Below are positions 47,564 through 59,671 of a DNA stretch of 64,000 nucleotides, piece after piece. This DNA is from Tupaia tana (Eukaryota; Chordata; Mammalia; Scandentia; Tupaiidae), in assembly GCA_026018925.1 (NCBI GenBank), contig JAKSZU010000212.1, positions 1 to 64,000 of the forward strand, given 5' to 3'. Position 1 is the first letter of the stretch, and every line of letters begins with the position of its first letter. A program made the position numbers and the translations under genes. Under the pieces are notes generated by a model. That model worked only from the letters and a program-made list of their open reading frames with translations. It had not been told where the DNA came from and made no database searches.

Positions 47564-49722
47564 AGCTTTGCTTGCTGGAGGCTGAATTATGAGTAGAGAA
47601 TCTTCATTTCGCCTGTGCCCTGATATAAATAGTTCGCAGTATCCATGTGGAAACTTCTCAGAGAATGGCTCAACTCTCCTGCCTGGGAGAAAGGAGCAGA
47701 AGGGCTTATTAACAAAACAAATGATGGAGCTGAGAGCCAGAGAGAAATTCTACCTTTAAAGAATCGTAAGAAGAAAAAATTACCAAAAATGAATGACGAG
47801 ACAGGAGCAGAGAGAGACAGAGACCTCAGAGACACAGAGACAGGGATAGAAGGCCAGAGGGGCTCCCTTATGAGTAGAAAATCTTCATTTCGCCTGTGCC
47901 CTGAAATATCTAGTTCCCAGTAGCCATGTGGAATCTTCTCAGAGAATGGCTCAACTCTCCTGCCTGGGAGAAAGGAGCAGAAGGGCTTATTAATAAAACA
48001 AAAGATGGAGCTGAGAGCCAGAGAGAAATTCTACCTTTAAAAGAATCCTAAAAAGGAAAAATTACCAAAAATAAATGAGGAGAAAGGAGCAGAGAGAGAC
48101 AGAGACCTCAGAGACACAGAGACAGGGATAGAAGGACAGAGGGGCTCCCTACCACACTAGCTTTGCTTGCTGGAGGCTGAATTATGAGTAGAAAATCTTC
48201 ATTTCGCCTGTGCCCTGAAATATCTAGTTCCCAGTATCCATGTGGAATCTTCTCAGAGAATGGCTCAACTCTCCTGCCTGGGAGAAAGGAGCAGAAGTGC
48301 TTATTAACAAAACAAAAGATGGAGCTGAGAGCCAGAGAGAAATTCTACCTTTAAAAAATCGTACATAGGAAAAATTACCAAAAAAATATGAGGAGACAGG
48401 AGCAGAGAGAGACAGAGACCTCAGAGACACAGAGAAAGGGATAGAAGGCCCGAGGGGCTCCCTACCACACTAGCTTTGCTTGCTGGAGGCTGAATTATGA
48501 GTAGAAAATCTTCATTTCGCCTGTGCCCTGAAATATCTAGTTCCCAGTATCCATGTGGAATCTTCTCAGAGAATAGCTCAACTCTCCTGCCTGGGAGAAA
48601 GGAGCAGAAGGGCTTATTAACAAAACAAAAGATGGAGCTGAGAGCCAGAGAGAAATTCTACCTTTAAAAAAATCGTAAATAGGAAAAATTACCAAAAAAA
48701 TATGAGGAGACAGGAGCAGAGAGCGACAGAGACCTCAGAGACAGAGAGACAGGGTAGAAGGCCAGAGGGGCTCCCTACCACACTAGCTTTCCTTGCTGGA
48801 GGCTGAGTTATGAGTAGAAAATCTTCATTTCGACTGTGCCCTGAAATATCTAGTTCCCAGTATCCATGTGGAACCTTCTCAGAGAATGGCTCAACTCTCG
48901 TGCCTGGGAGAAAGGAGCAGAAGGGCTTATTAACAAAACAAAAGATGGAGCTGAGAGCCAGCGAGAAATTCTACCTTTAAAAAAATTGTAAAAACAAAAA
49001 TTAACAAAAAAAATGAGGAGACAGGAGCAGAGAGAGACAGAGACCTCAGAAACACAGAGACAGGTATAGAAGGCCAGAGGGGTTCCCTACCACACTAGTT
49101 TTGCTTGCGGGAGGCTGAATTATGAGTAGATAATCTTCATTTGGCCTGTGCCCTGAAATATCTAGTTCCCAGTAGCCATGTGGAATCTTCTCAGAGAATG
49201 GCTCAACTCTCCTGCCTGGGAGAAAGGAGCAGAAGGGCTTATTAACAAAACAAAAGATGGAGCTGAGAGCCAGAGAGAAATTCTACCTTTAAAAAAATTG
49301 TAAAAAGGAAAAATTACCAAAAAATTGAGGAGACTGGAGCAGAGAGAGACACAGACCTCAGAGACACAGAGACAGGTATAGAAGGCCAGAGGGGCTCCCT
49401 ACCACACAAACTTTGCTTGCTGGAGGCTGAATTATGAGTAGAAAATCTTCATTTCGCCTGTGCCCTGAAATATTTAGTTCCCAGTATCCATGTGGAATCT
49501 TCTCAGAGAATGGCTCATCTCTCCTGCCTGGGAGAAAGGAGCAGAAGGGCTTATTAACAAAACAAAAGATGGAGCTGAGAGCCAGTGAGAAATTCTACCT
49601 TTAAAAAAATCGTAAAAATGAAAAATTACAAAAAAAATATGAGGAGACAGGAGCAGAGAGAGAAAGAGACCTCAGAGACACAGAGACAGGTATCGAAGTC
49701 CAGAGGGGCTCCCTACCACACT
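47564..49722 (+). repeat. 7-mer HOR, copy 2, with 32-bp deletion (2,159 bp)
   Basis: m and n are fused at 47564-48158; the others start at 48159, 48472, 48785, 49097 and 49409. The offset to copy 1 is 4,661 bp. The m monomer has private 'gatataaatagttcgcag' and 'tgtggaaac'. From 48159 on it looks nearly identical to copy 3 at an offset of 2,191 bp. Confidence 0.92.
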
Positions 49723-51913
49723 AGCTTTGCTTGCTGGAGGCTGAATTATGAGTAGAGAATCTTCATTTCGCCTGTGCCCTGATATAACTAGTTCTCAGTA
49801 TCCATGTGGAATCTTCTCAGAGAATGGCTCAACTCTCCTGCCTGGGAGAAAGGAGCAGAAGGGCTTATTAACAAAACAAATGATGGAGCTGAGAGCCAGA
49901 GAGAAATTCTACCTTTAAAGAATCGTAAAAAGAAAAAATTACCAAAAATGAATGACGAGACAGGAGCAGAGAGAGACAGAGACCTCAGAGACACAGAGAC
50001 AGGGATAGAAGGCCAGAGGGGCTCCCTACCACAGAAGCTTTGCTTGCTGGAGGCTGAATTATGAGTAGAAAATCTCCATTTCGCCTGTGCCCTGAAATAT
50101 CTAGTTCCCAGTAGCCATGTGGAATCTTCTCAGAGAATGGCTCAACTCTCCTGCCTGGGAGAAAGGAGCAGAAGGGCTTATTAATAAAACAAAAGATGGA
50201 GCTGAGAGCCAGAGAGAAATTCTACCTTTAAAAGAATCCTAAAAAGGAAAAATTACCAAAAATAAATGAGGAGAAAGGAGCAGAGAGAGACAGAGACCTC
50301 AGAGACACAGAGACAGGGATAGAAGGACAGAGGGGCTCCCTACCACACTAGCTTTGCTTGCTGGAGGCTGAATTATGAGTAGAAAATCTTCATTTCGCCT
50401 GTGCCCTGAAATATCTAGTTCCCAGTATCCATGTGGAATCTTCTCAGAGAATGGCTCAACTCTCCTGCCTGGGAGAAAGGAGCAGAAGTGCTTATTAACA
50501 AAACAAAAGATGGAGCTGAGAGCCAGAGAGAAATTCTACCTTTAAAAAATCGTACATAGGAAAAATTACCAAAAAAATATGAGGAGACAGGAGCAGAGAG
50601 AGACAGAGACCTCAGAGACACAGAGAAAGGGATAGAAGGCCCGAGGGGCTCCCTACCACACTAGCTTTGCTTGCTGGAGGCTGAATTATGAGTAGAAAAT
50701 CTTCATTTCGCCTGTGCCCTGAAATATCTAGTTCCCAGTATCCATGTGGAATCTTCTCAGAGAATAGCTCAACTCTCCTGCCTGGGAGAAAGGAGCAGAA
50801 GGGCTTATTAACAAAACAAAAGATGGAGCTGAGAGCCAGAGAGAAATTCTACCTTTAAAAAAATCGTAAATAGGAAAAATTACCAAAAAAATATGAGGAG
50901 ACAGGAGCAGAGAGCGACAGAGACCTCAGAGACAGAGAGACAGGGTAGAAGGCCAGAGGGGCTCCCTACCACACTAGCTTTCCTTGCTGGAGGCTGAGTT
51001 ATGAGTAGAAAATCTTCATTTCGACTGTGCCCTGAAATATCTAGTTCCCAGTATCCATGTGGAACCTTCTCAGAGAATGGCTCAACTCTCGTGCCTGGGA
51101 GAAAGGAGCAGAAGGGCTTATTAACAAAACAAAAGATGGAGCTGAGAGCCAGCGAGAAATTCTACCTTTAAAAAAATTGTAAAAACAAAAATTAACAAAA
51201 AAAATGAGGAGACAGGAGCAGAGAGAGACAGAGACCTCAGAAACACAGAGACAGGTATAGAAGGCCAGAGGGGTTCCCTACCACACTAGTTTTGCTTGCG
51301 GGAGGCTGAATTATGAGTAGATAATCTTCATTTGGCCTGTGCCCTGAAATATCTAGTTCCCAGTAGCCATGTGGAATCTTCTCAGAGAATGGCTCAACTC
51401 TCCTGCCTGGGAGAAAGGAGCAGAAGGGCTTATTAACAAAACAAAAGATGGAGCTGAGAGCCAGAGAGAAATTCTACCTTTAAAAAAATTGTAAAAAGGA
51501 AAAATTACCAAAAAATTGAGGAGACTGGAGCAGAGAGAGACACAGACCTCAGAGACACAGAGACAGGTATAGAAGGCCAGAGGGGCTCCCTACCACACAA
51601 ACTTTGCTTGCTGGAGGCTGAATTATGAGTAGAAAATCTTCATTTCGCCTGTGCCCTGAAATATTTAGTTCCCAGTATCCATGTGGAATCTTCTCAGAGA
51701 ATGGCTCATCTCTCCTGCCTGGGAGAAAGGAGCAGAAGGGCTTATTAACAAAACAAAAGATGGAGCTGAGAGCCAGTGAGAAATTCTACCTTTAAAAAAA
51801 TCGTAAAAATGAAAAATTACAAAAAAAATATGAGGAGACAGGAGCAGAGAGAGAAAGAGACCTCAGAGACACAGAGACAGGTATCGAAGTCCAGAGGGGC
51901 TCCCTACCACACT
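49723..51913 (+). repeat. 7-mer HOR, copy 3, intact junction (2,191 bp)
   Basis: Monomers start at 49723 (m), 50036 (n), 50350 (o), 50663 (p), 50976 (q), 51288 (r) and 51600 (s). The m/n junction is present and reads 'accacagaagctttgc', with 'aatctccattt' in n. Those two marks recur only at 51914-52540. The unit is directly tandem with copy 2 and with the m-n pair that follows. Confidence 0.92.
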
Positions 51914-52540
51914 AGCTTTGCTTGCTGGAGGCTGAATTATGAGTAGAGAATCTTCATTTCGCCTGTGCCCTGATATAACTAGTTCTCAGTATCCATGTGG
52001 AATCTTCTCAGAGAATGGCTCAACTCTCCTGCCTGGGAGAAAGGAGCAGAAGGGCTTATTAACAAAACAAATGATGGAGCTGAGAGCCAGAGAGAAATTC
52101 TACCTTTAAAGAATCGTAAAAAGAAAAAATTACCAAAAATGAATGACGAGACAGGAGCAGAGAGAGACAGAGACCTCAGAGACACAGAGACAGGGATAGA
52201 AGGCCAGAGGGGCTCCCTACCACAGAAGCTTTGCTTGCTGGAGGCTGAATTATGAGTAGAAAATCTCCATTTCGCCTGTGCCCTGAAATATCTAGTTCCC
52301 AGTAGCCATGTGGAATCTTCTCAGAGAATGGCTCAACTCTCCTGCCTGGGAGAAAGGAGCAGAAGGGCTTATTAATAAAACAAAAGATGGAGCTGAGAGC
52401 CAGAGAGAAATTCTACCTTTAAAAGAATCCTAAAAAGGAAAAATTACCAAAAATAAATGAGGAGACAGGAGCAGAGAGAGACAGAGACCTCAGAGACACA
52501 GAGACAGGGATAGAAGGACAGAGGGGCTCCCTACCACACT
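51914..52540 (+). repeat. 7-mer HOR, partial copy 4: m-n only, intact junction
   Basis: Monomers start at 51914 and 52227, 2,191 bp after 49723 and 50036, with the same 'cacagaagctttg' junction and 'aatctccattt'. After n the series switches to the c-d-t-y block and not to o. Confidence 0.9.
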
Positions 52541-53794
52541 AGCTTTGCTTGCTGGAGGCTGAATTATGAGTAGAAAATCTTCATTGCGCCTGTGCCCTGA
52601 AATATCTAGTTCCCAGTATCCAGGGGGAATCTTCTCAGAGAATGGCTCAACTCTCCTGCATGGGAGAAAGGAGCAGAAGGGCTTATTAACAAAACAAAAG
52701 ATGGAGCTGAGAGCCAGAGAGAAATTCTACCTTTAAAAAATCGTAAATAGGAAAAATTACCAAAAAAATATGAGGAGACAGTAGCAGAGAGAGACAGAGA
52801 CCTCAGAGACACAGAGAAAGGGATAGAAGGCCAGAGGGGCTCCCTACCACACTAGCTTTGCTTTCTGGAGGCTGAATTATCAGTAGAAAATCTTCATTTC
52901 GCCTCTGCCCTGAAATATCTAGTTCCCAGTATCCATGTGGAATCTTCTCAGAGAATGGCTCAACTCTCCTGCCTGGGAGAAAGGAGCAGAAGGGCTTATT
53001 AACAAAACAAAAGATGGAGCTGAGAGCCAGAGAGAAATTCTACGTTTAAAAAAATCGTAAAAAGGAAAAATTACCAAAAAAAAATGAGGAGACAGGAGCA
53101 GAGAGAGACAGAGACCTCAGAGACACAGGGACAGGGATAGAAGGCCAGAGGGGCTCCCTACCACACTAGCTTTGCTTGCTGGAGGCTGAATTATGAGTAG
53201 AAAATCTTCATTTCGCCTGTGCCCTGAAATATCTAGTTCCCAGTATCCATGTGGAATCTTCTCAGAGAATGGCTCAACTCTCCTGCCTGGGAGAAAGGAG
53301 CAGAAGGGCTTATTAACAAAACAAAAGATGGAGCTGAGAGCCAGAGAGAAATTCTACCTTTAAAAAAATCGTAAAAATGAAAAATTACTAAAAAAATAGG
53401 AGGAGACAGGAGCAGAGAGATACAGAGACCTCAGAGACACAGAGACAGGGGTAGAAGGCCAGAGGGGCCCCTACCACACTAGCTTTGCTTGCTGGAAGCT
53501 GAATTATGAGTAGAAAATCTTCATTTCGCCTGTGCCCTGAAATATCTAGTTCCCAGTATCCATGTGGAATCTTCTCAGAGAATGGCTCAACTCTCCTGCC
53601 TGGGAGAAAGGAGCAGAAGGGCTTATTAACAAAACAAAAGATGGAGCTGAGAGCCAGAGAGAAATTCTACCTTTAAAAAAATCGTAAAAATGAAAAATTA
53701 CAAAAAAAATAGGAGGAGACAGGAGCAGAGAGAGAAAGAGACCTCAGAGACACAGAGACAGGTATCGAAGTCCAGAGGGGCTCCCTACCACACT
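52541..53794 (+). repeat. 4-monomer block c-d-t-y, copy 2
   Basis: Monomers start at 52541, 52854, 53168 and 53481, with 'tatccagggggaatc', 'attatcagtag', 'aggggcccctac' and 'gtatcgaagtcc' as in 46310-47563. Private changes in c are 'cctgcatggg' and 'gacagtagcag'. Confidence 0.9.
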
Positions 53795-54389
53795 AGCTTT
53801 GCTTGCTGGAGGCTGAATTATGAGTAGAGAATCTTCATTTCGCCTGTGCCCTGATATAACTAGTTCTCAGTATCCATGTGGAATCTTCTCAGAGAATGGC
53901 TCAACTCTCCTGCCTGGGAGAAAGGAGCAGAAGGGCTTATTAACAAAACAAATGATGGAGCTGAGAGCCAGAGAGAAATTCTACCTTTAAAGAATCGTAA
54001 GAAGAAAAAATTACCAAAAATGAATGACGAGACAGGAGCAGAGAGAGACAGAGACCTCAGAGACACAGAGACAGGGATAGAAGGCCAGAGGGGCTCCCTT
54101 ATGGGTAGAAAATCTTCATTTCGCCTGTGCCCTGAAATATCTAGTTCCCAGTAGCCATGTGGAATCTTCTCAGAGAATGGCTCAACTCTCCTGCCTGGGA
54201 GAAAGGAGCAGAAGGGCTTATTAATAAAACAAAAGATGGAGCTGAGAGCCAGAGAGAAATTCTACCTTTAAAAGAATCCTAAAAAGGAAAAATTACCAAA
54301 AATAAATGAGGAGAAAGGAGCAGAGAGAGACAGAGACCTCAGAGACACAGAGACAGGGATAGAAGGACAGAGGGGCTCCCTACCACACT
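53795..54389 (+). repeat. Fused monomer pair m/n with 32-bp deletion, copy 3
   Basis: Same deletion at 54099/54100 as in 42903-43497 and 47564-48158, here followed by 'tatgggtag', a private base change. The neighbouring y monomer is also shared with copy 2, so the deletion travels with the t-y block. Confidence 0.92.
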
Positions 54390-56580
54390 AGCTTTGCTTG
54401 CTGGAGGCTGAATTATGAGTAGAAAATCTTCATTTCGCCTGTGCCCTGAAATATCTAGTTCCCAGTATCCATGTGGAATCTTCTCAGAGAATGGCTCAAC
54501 TCTCCTGCCTGGGAGAAAGGAGCAGAAGTGCTTATTAACAAAACAAAAGATGGAGCTGAGAGCCAGAGAGAAATTCTACCTTTAAAAAATCATAAACAGG
54601 AAAAATTACCAAAAATGAATGACGAGACAGGAGCAGAGCAAGACAGAGACCTCAGAGACACAAAGACAGGGATAGAAGTCCAGAGGGGCTCCCTACCACA
54701 CTACCTTTGCTTGCTGGAGGCTGAATTATGAGTCGAAAATCTTCATTTCGCCTGTGCCCTGTAATATCTAGTTCCCAGTATCCATGTGGTACCTTCTCAG
54801 AGAATGGCTCAACTCTCCTGCCTGGGAGAAAGGAGCAGAAGGGCTTATTAACAAAACAAAAGATGGAGCTGAGAGCCAGAGAGAAATTCTACGTTTAAAA
54901 AAATCGTAAAAAGGAAAAATTACCAAAAAAAATGAGGAGAGAGGAGCAGAGAGAGACAGAGACCTCAGAGACACAGAGAAAGGGATAGAAGTCCCGAGGG
55001 GCTCCCTACCACACTAGCTTTGCTTGCTGGAGGCTGAATTATGAGTAGAAAATCTTCATTTCGCCTGTGCCCTGAAATATTTAGTTCCCAGTATCCATGT
55101 GGAATCTTCTCAGAGAATGGCTCATCTCTCCTGCCTGGGAGAAAGGAGCAGAAGGGCTTATTAACAAAACAAAAGATGGAGCTGAGAGCCAGTGAGAAAT
55201 TCTACCTTTAAAAAAATCGTAAAAATGAAAAATTACCAAAAAAATAGGAGGAGACAGGAGCAGAGAGAGAAAGAGACCTCAGAGACACAGAGACAGGGAT
55301 AGAAGGCCAGAGGGGCTCCAAACCACACGAGCTTTTCTTGCTGGAGGCTGAATTATGAGTAGAAAATCTTCATTTCGCCTGTGCCCTGAAATATCTAGTT
55401 CCCAGTATCCATGTGGTATCTTCTCAGAGAATGGCTCAACTCTCCTGCCTGGGAGAAAGGAGCAGAAGGGCTTATTAACAAAACAAAAGATGGAGCTGAG
55501 AGCCAGAGAGAAATTCTACCTTTAAAAAAATCGTAAAAAGGAAAAATTACCAAAAAAATGAGGAGACAGGAGCAGAGAGAGACAGAGACCTCAGAGACAC
55601 AGAGACAGGTATCGAAGTCCAGAGGGGCTCCCTACCACACTAGCTTTCCTTGCTGGAGGCTGAATTATGAGTAGAGAATCTTCATTTCGCCTGTGCCCTG
55701 AAATAACTAGTTCTCAGTATCCATGTGGAATCTTCTCAGAGAATGGCTCAACTCTCCTGCCTGGGAGAAAGGAGCAGAAGGGCTTATTAACAAAACAAAT
55801 GATGGAGCTGAGAGCCAGAGAGAAATTCTACCTTTAAAGAATCGTAAAAAAAAAAATTACCAAAAATGAATGACGAGACAGGAGCAGAGAGAGACAGAGA
55901 CCTCAGAGACACAGAGACAGGGATAGAAGGCCAGAGGGGCTCCCTACCACACTAGCTTTGCTTGCTGGAGGCTGAATTATGAGTAGAAAATCTTCATTTC
56001 GCCTGTGCCCTGAAATATCTAGTTCCCAGTAGCCATGTGGAATCTTCTCAGAGAATGGCTCAACTCTCCTGCCTTGGAGAAAGGAGCAGAAGGGCTTATT
56101 AATAAAACAAAAGATGGAGCTGAGAGCCAGAGAGAAATTCTACCTTTAAAAGAATCCTAAAAAGGAAAAATTACCAAAAATAAATGAGGAGACAGGAGCA
56201 GAGAGAGACAGAGACCTCAGAGACACAGAGACAGGGATAGAAGGACAGAGGGGCTCCCTACCACACTAGCTTTGCTTGCTGGAGGCTGAATTATGAGTAG
56301 AAAATCTTCATTTCGCCTGTGCCCTGAAATATCTAGTTCCCAGTATCCATGTGGAATCTTCTCAGAGAATGGCTCAACTCTCCTGCCTGGGAGAAAGGAG
56401 CAGAAGTGCTTATTAACAAAACAAAAGATGGAGCTGAGAGCCAGAGAGAAATTCTATCTTTAAAAAATCATAAACAGGAAAAATTACCAAAAATGAATGA
56501 CGAGACAGGAGCAGAGAAAGACAGAGACCTCAGAGACACAAAGACAGGGATAGAAGGCCAGAGGGGCTCCCTACCACACT
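54390..56580 (+). repeat. Seven satellite monomers with a 1,878-bp spaced duplication
   Basis: Monomers start at 54390, 54703, 55016, 55330, 55642, 55954 and 56268. 54390 and 56268 are copies ('aatcataaacagg', 'cacaaagacagg'). The 5' half of 54703 matches that of 56581 ('gagtcgaaaatc', 'tgtggtacc'). 55642 and 55954 are m and n types with an intact junction. 55016 is an s-like monomer, and its end has 'ggctccaaaccacacgagc'. Confidence 0.83.
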
Positions 56581-58109
56581 AGCTTTGCTTGCTGGAGGCT
56601 GAATTATGAGTCGAAAATCTTCATTTCGCCTGTGCCCTGAAATATCTAGTTCCCAGTATCCATGTGGTACCTTCTCAGTGAATGGCTCAACTCTCCTGCC
56701 TGGGAGAAAGGAGCAGAAGGGCTTATTAACAAAACAAAAGATGGAGCTGAGAGCCAGAGAGAAATTCTACCTTTAAAAAAATTTTAAAAAGGAAAAATTA
56801 CCAAAAAATTGAGGAGACTGGAGCAGAGAGAGACACAGACCTCAGAGACACAGAGACAGGGATAGAAGGCCAGAGGGGCTCCCTACGACACAAGCTTTCC
56901 TTGCTGGAGGCTGAATTATGAGTAGAAAATCTTCATTTCGCCTGTGCCCTGAAATATCTAGTTCCCAGTATCCATGTGGAATCTTCTCAGAGAATGGCTC
57001 AACTCTCCTGCCTGGGAGAAAGGAGCAGAAGGGCTTATTAACAAAACAAAAGATGGAGCTGAGAGCCAGAGAGAAATTCTACCTTTAAAAAAATCGTAAA
57101 AATGAAAAATTACCAAAAAAATAGGAGGAGACAGGAGCAGAGAGAGACAGAGACCTCAGAGACACAGTGAGAGGGATAGGAGACCAGAGGGTCTCCCTAC
57201 CACACTAGCTTTGCTTGCTGGAGGCTGAATTATGAGTAGAAAATCTTCATTTCGCCTGTGCCCTGAAATATCTAGTTCCCAGTATCCATGTGGAATCTTC
57301 TCAGAGAATGGCTCAACTCTCCTGCCTGGGAGAAAGGAGCAGAAGGGCTTATTAAAAAAACAAAAGATGGAGCTGAGAGCCAGAGAGAAATTCTACCTTT
57401 AAAAAAATCGTAAAAAGGGGAACCAGCAGTTAGTGTAATGGCTATGTCGCTGGACTCCCACGTAGTCGACCGCGGTTCGCGTCTCGGACCCGGTGGCTTA
57501 CAACTCACGCCGGGGGCGAGTGCGTGCGTGCCCAGGATCCCGAGAGGAGAATGGAGGAGAAGGGATTGCGGCGTGACCATCACCCCTAGGGGGTGATTTC
57601 TCGCTTTCTGTCTCTATGTCTCTCTCTGTCTCTCTGGCGAGCGCACGCGCCCTATAGCGAAAAATCCTCTCCAAAAAAAAAAAAAATCGTAAAAAGGAAA
57701 AATTACCAAAAAAATGAGGAGACAGGAGCAGAGAGAGACAGAGACGTCAGAGACACAGAGACAGGGATAGAAGGCCAGAGGGGCTCCCTACCACACTAGC
57801 TTTCCTTGCTGGAGGCTGAATTATGAGTAGAAAATCTTCATTTCGCCTGTGCCCTGAAATATCTAGTTCCCAGTATCCATGTGGAATCTTCTCAGAAAAT
57901 GGCTCAACTCTCCTGCCTGGGAGAAAGGAGCAGGAGGGCTTATTAACAAAACAAAAGATGGAGCTGAGAGCCAGAGAGAAATTCTACCTTTAAAAAATTC
58001 GTAAAAAGGAAAAATTACCAAAAAAATGAGGAGACAGGAGCAGAGAGAGACAGAGACCTCAGAGACACAGAGACAGGTATAGAAGGCCAGAGGGGCTCCC
58101 TACCACACT
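56581..58109 (+). repeat. 1.53-kb duplicated block, copy 1 (contains SINE 9)
   Basis: Monomers start at 56581, 56893, 57207 (SINE) and 57798. They recur at 59672-61201 with an offset of 3,090-3,092 bp. Shared marks are 'aaaattttaaaaagg', 'ccctacgacacaagc', 'gtgagagggatagg', 'gggtctccc', 'tattaaaaaaacaaaag' (one more A in copy 2), 'agctttccttg' and 'cttctcagaaaatgg'. The following monomer, 58110, has no counterpart after copy 2. Confidence 0.9.
57419..57679 (+). mobile_element. tRNA-derived SINE, copy 9
   Basis: Target duplications are at 57401-57418 and 57680-57697. With copy 10 it forms a subgroup having 'ccgggggcgag' for 'ccgggcgcgag' and a substituted 3' end ('gaaaaatcctctcc'). Private changes are 'cccctaggggg' and 'tgtctctctgg'. 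A and B boxes are intact. Confidence 0.92.
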
Positions 58110-59671
58110 AGCTTTGCTTGCTGGAGGCTGAATTATGAGTAGAAAATCTTCATTTCGCCTGTGCCCTGAAATATCTAGTTCCCAGTATCCATGTGGAAAC
58201 TTCACAGAGAATGGCTCAACTCTCCTGCCTGGGAGAAAGGAGCAGAAGGGCTTATTAACAAAACAAAAGATGGAGCTGAGTGCCAGAGAGAAATTCTACC
58301 TTTAAAAAATCGTAAATAGGAAAAATTACCAAAAAAATATGAGGAGACAGGAGCAGAGAGATACAGAGACCTCAGAGACACAGAGACAGGGATAGAAGGC
58401 CAGAGGGGCTCCCTACCACACTAGCTTTGCTTGCTGGAGGCTGAATTATGAGTAGAAAATCTTCATTTCGCCTGTGCCCTGAAATATCTAGTTCCCAGTA
58501 TCCATGTGGAATCTTCTCAGAGAATGGCTCAGCTCTCCTGTCTGGGAGAAAGGAGCAGAAGGGCTTATAAACAAAACATAAGATGGAGTTGAGAGCCAGA
58601 GAGAAATTCTACCTTTAAAAAAATCGTAAAAAGGAAAAATTACCAAAAAAAATGAGGAGACAGGAGCAGAGAGAGACAGAGACATCAGAGACACAGAGAC
58701 AGGGATAGAAGGCCAGAGGGGCTCCCTACCACACTAGCTTTGCTTGCTGGAGGCTGAATTATGAGTAGATAATGTTCATTTGGCCTGTGCCCTGAAATAT
58801 CTAGTTCCCAGTATCCATGTGGAATCTTCTCAGAGAATGGCTCAACTCTCCTGCCTGGGAGAAAGGAGCAGAAGGGCTTATTAACAAAACAAATGATGGA
58901 GCTGAGAGCCAGAGAGAAATTCTACCTTTAAAAAATCGTAAAAAGAAAAAATTACCAAAAATGAATGATGAGACAGGAGCAGAGAGGGACAGAGACCACA
59001 GAGACACAGAGACAGGGATAGAAGGCCAGAGAGGCTCCCTACCACACTAGCTTTGCTTGCTGGAGGCTGAATTATGAGTAGAAAATCTTCATTTCGCCTA
59101 TGCCCTGCAATATCTAGTTCCCAGTATCCATGTGGAATCTTCTCAGAGACTGGCTCAACTCTCCTGCCTGGGAGAAAGGAGCAGAAGGGCTTATTAACAA
59201 AACAAAAGATGGAGCTGAGAGCCAGAGAGAAATTCTACCTTAAAAAAATCGTAAATAGGAAAAATTACCAAAAAAATATGAGGAGACAGGAGCAGAGAGA
59301 TACAGAGACCTCAGACACAGAGACAGGTATAGAAGGACAGAGGGGCTCCCTACCACACTAGCTTTGCTTGCTGGAGGCTGAATTATGAGTAGATAATCTT
59401 CATTTGGCCTGTGCCCTGAAATATCTAGTTCCCCGTATCCATGTGTAATCTTCTCACATAATGGCTCAACTCTCCTGCTTAGGAGAAAGGAGCAGAAGGG
59501 CTTATTAATAAAACAAAAGATGGAGCTGAGAGCCAGAGAGAAATTCTACCTTTAAAAAAATCGTAAAAAGGAAAAATTACCAAAAAAATGAGGAGACAGG
59601 AGCAGAGAGAGACAGAGACGTCAGAGACACAGAGACAGGGATCGAAGTCCAGAGGGGCTCCCTACCACAAT
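58110..59671 (+). repeat. Five mixed satellite monomers
   Basis: Monomers start at 58110, 58423, 58736, 59049 and 59360. 58110 has 'acttcacagag' and 'gctgagtgcc'. 58423 has 'cctgtctggg'. 58736 begins as b/v ('gtagataatg') and ends as w ('gaatgatgag'). 59049 has 'ccctgcaatat'. 59360 has 'cccccgtatcc', 'cttctcacataatgg' and 'gcttaggag', making it one of the more altered monomers here. Confidence 0.83.
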
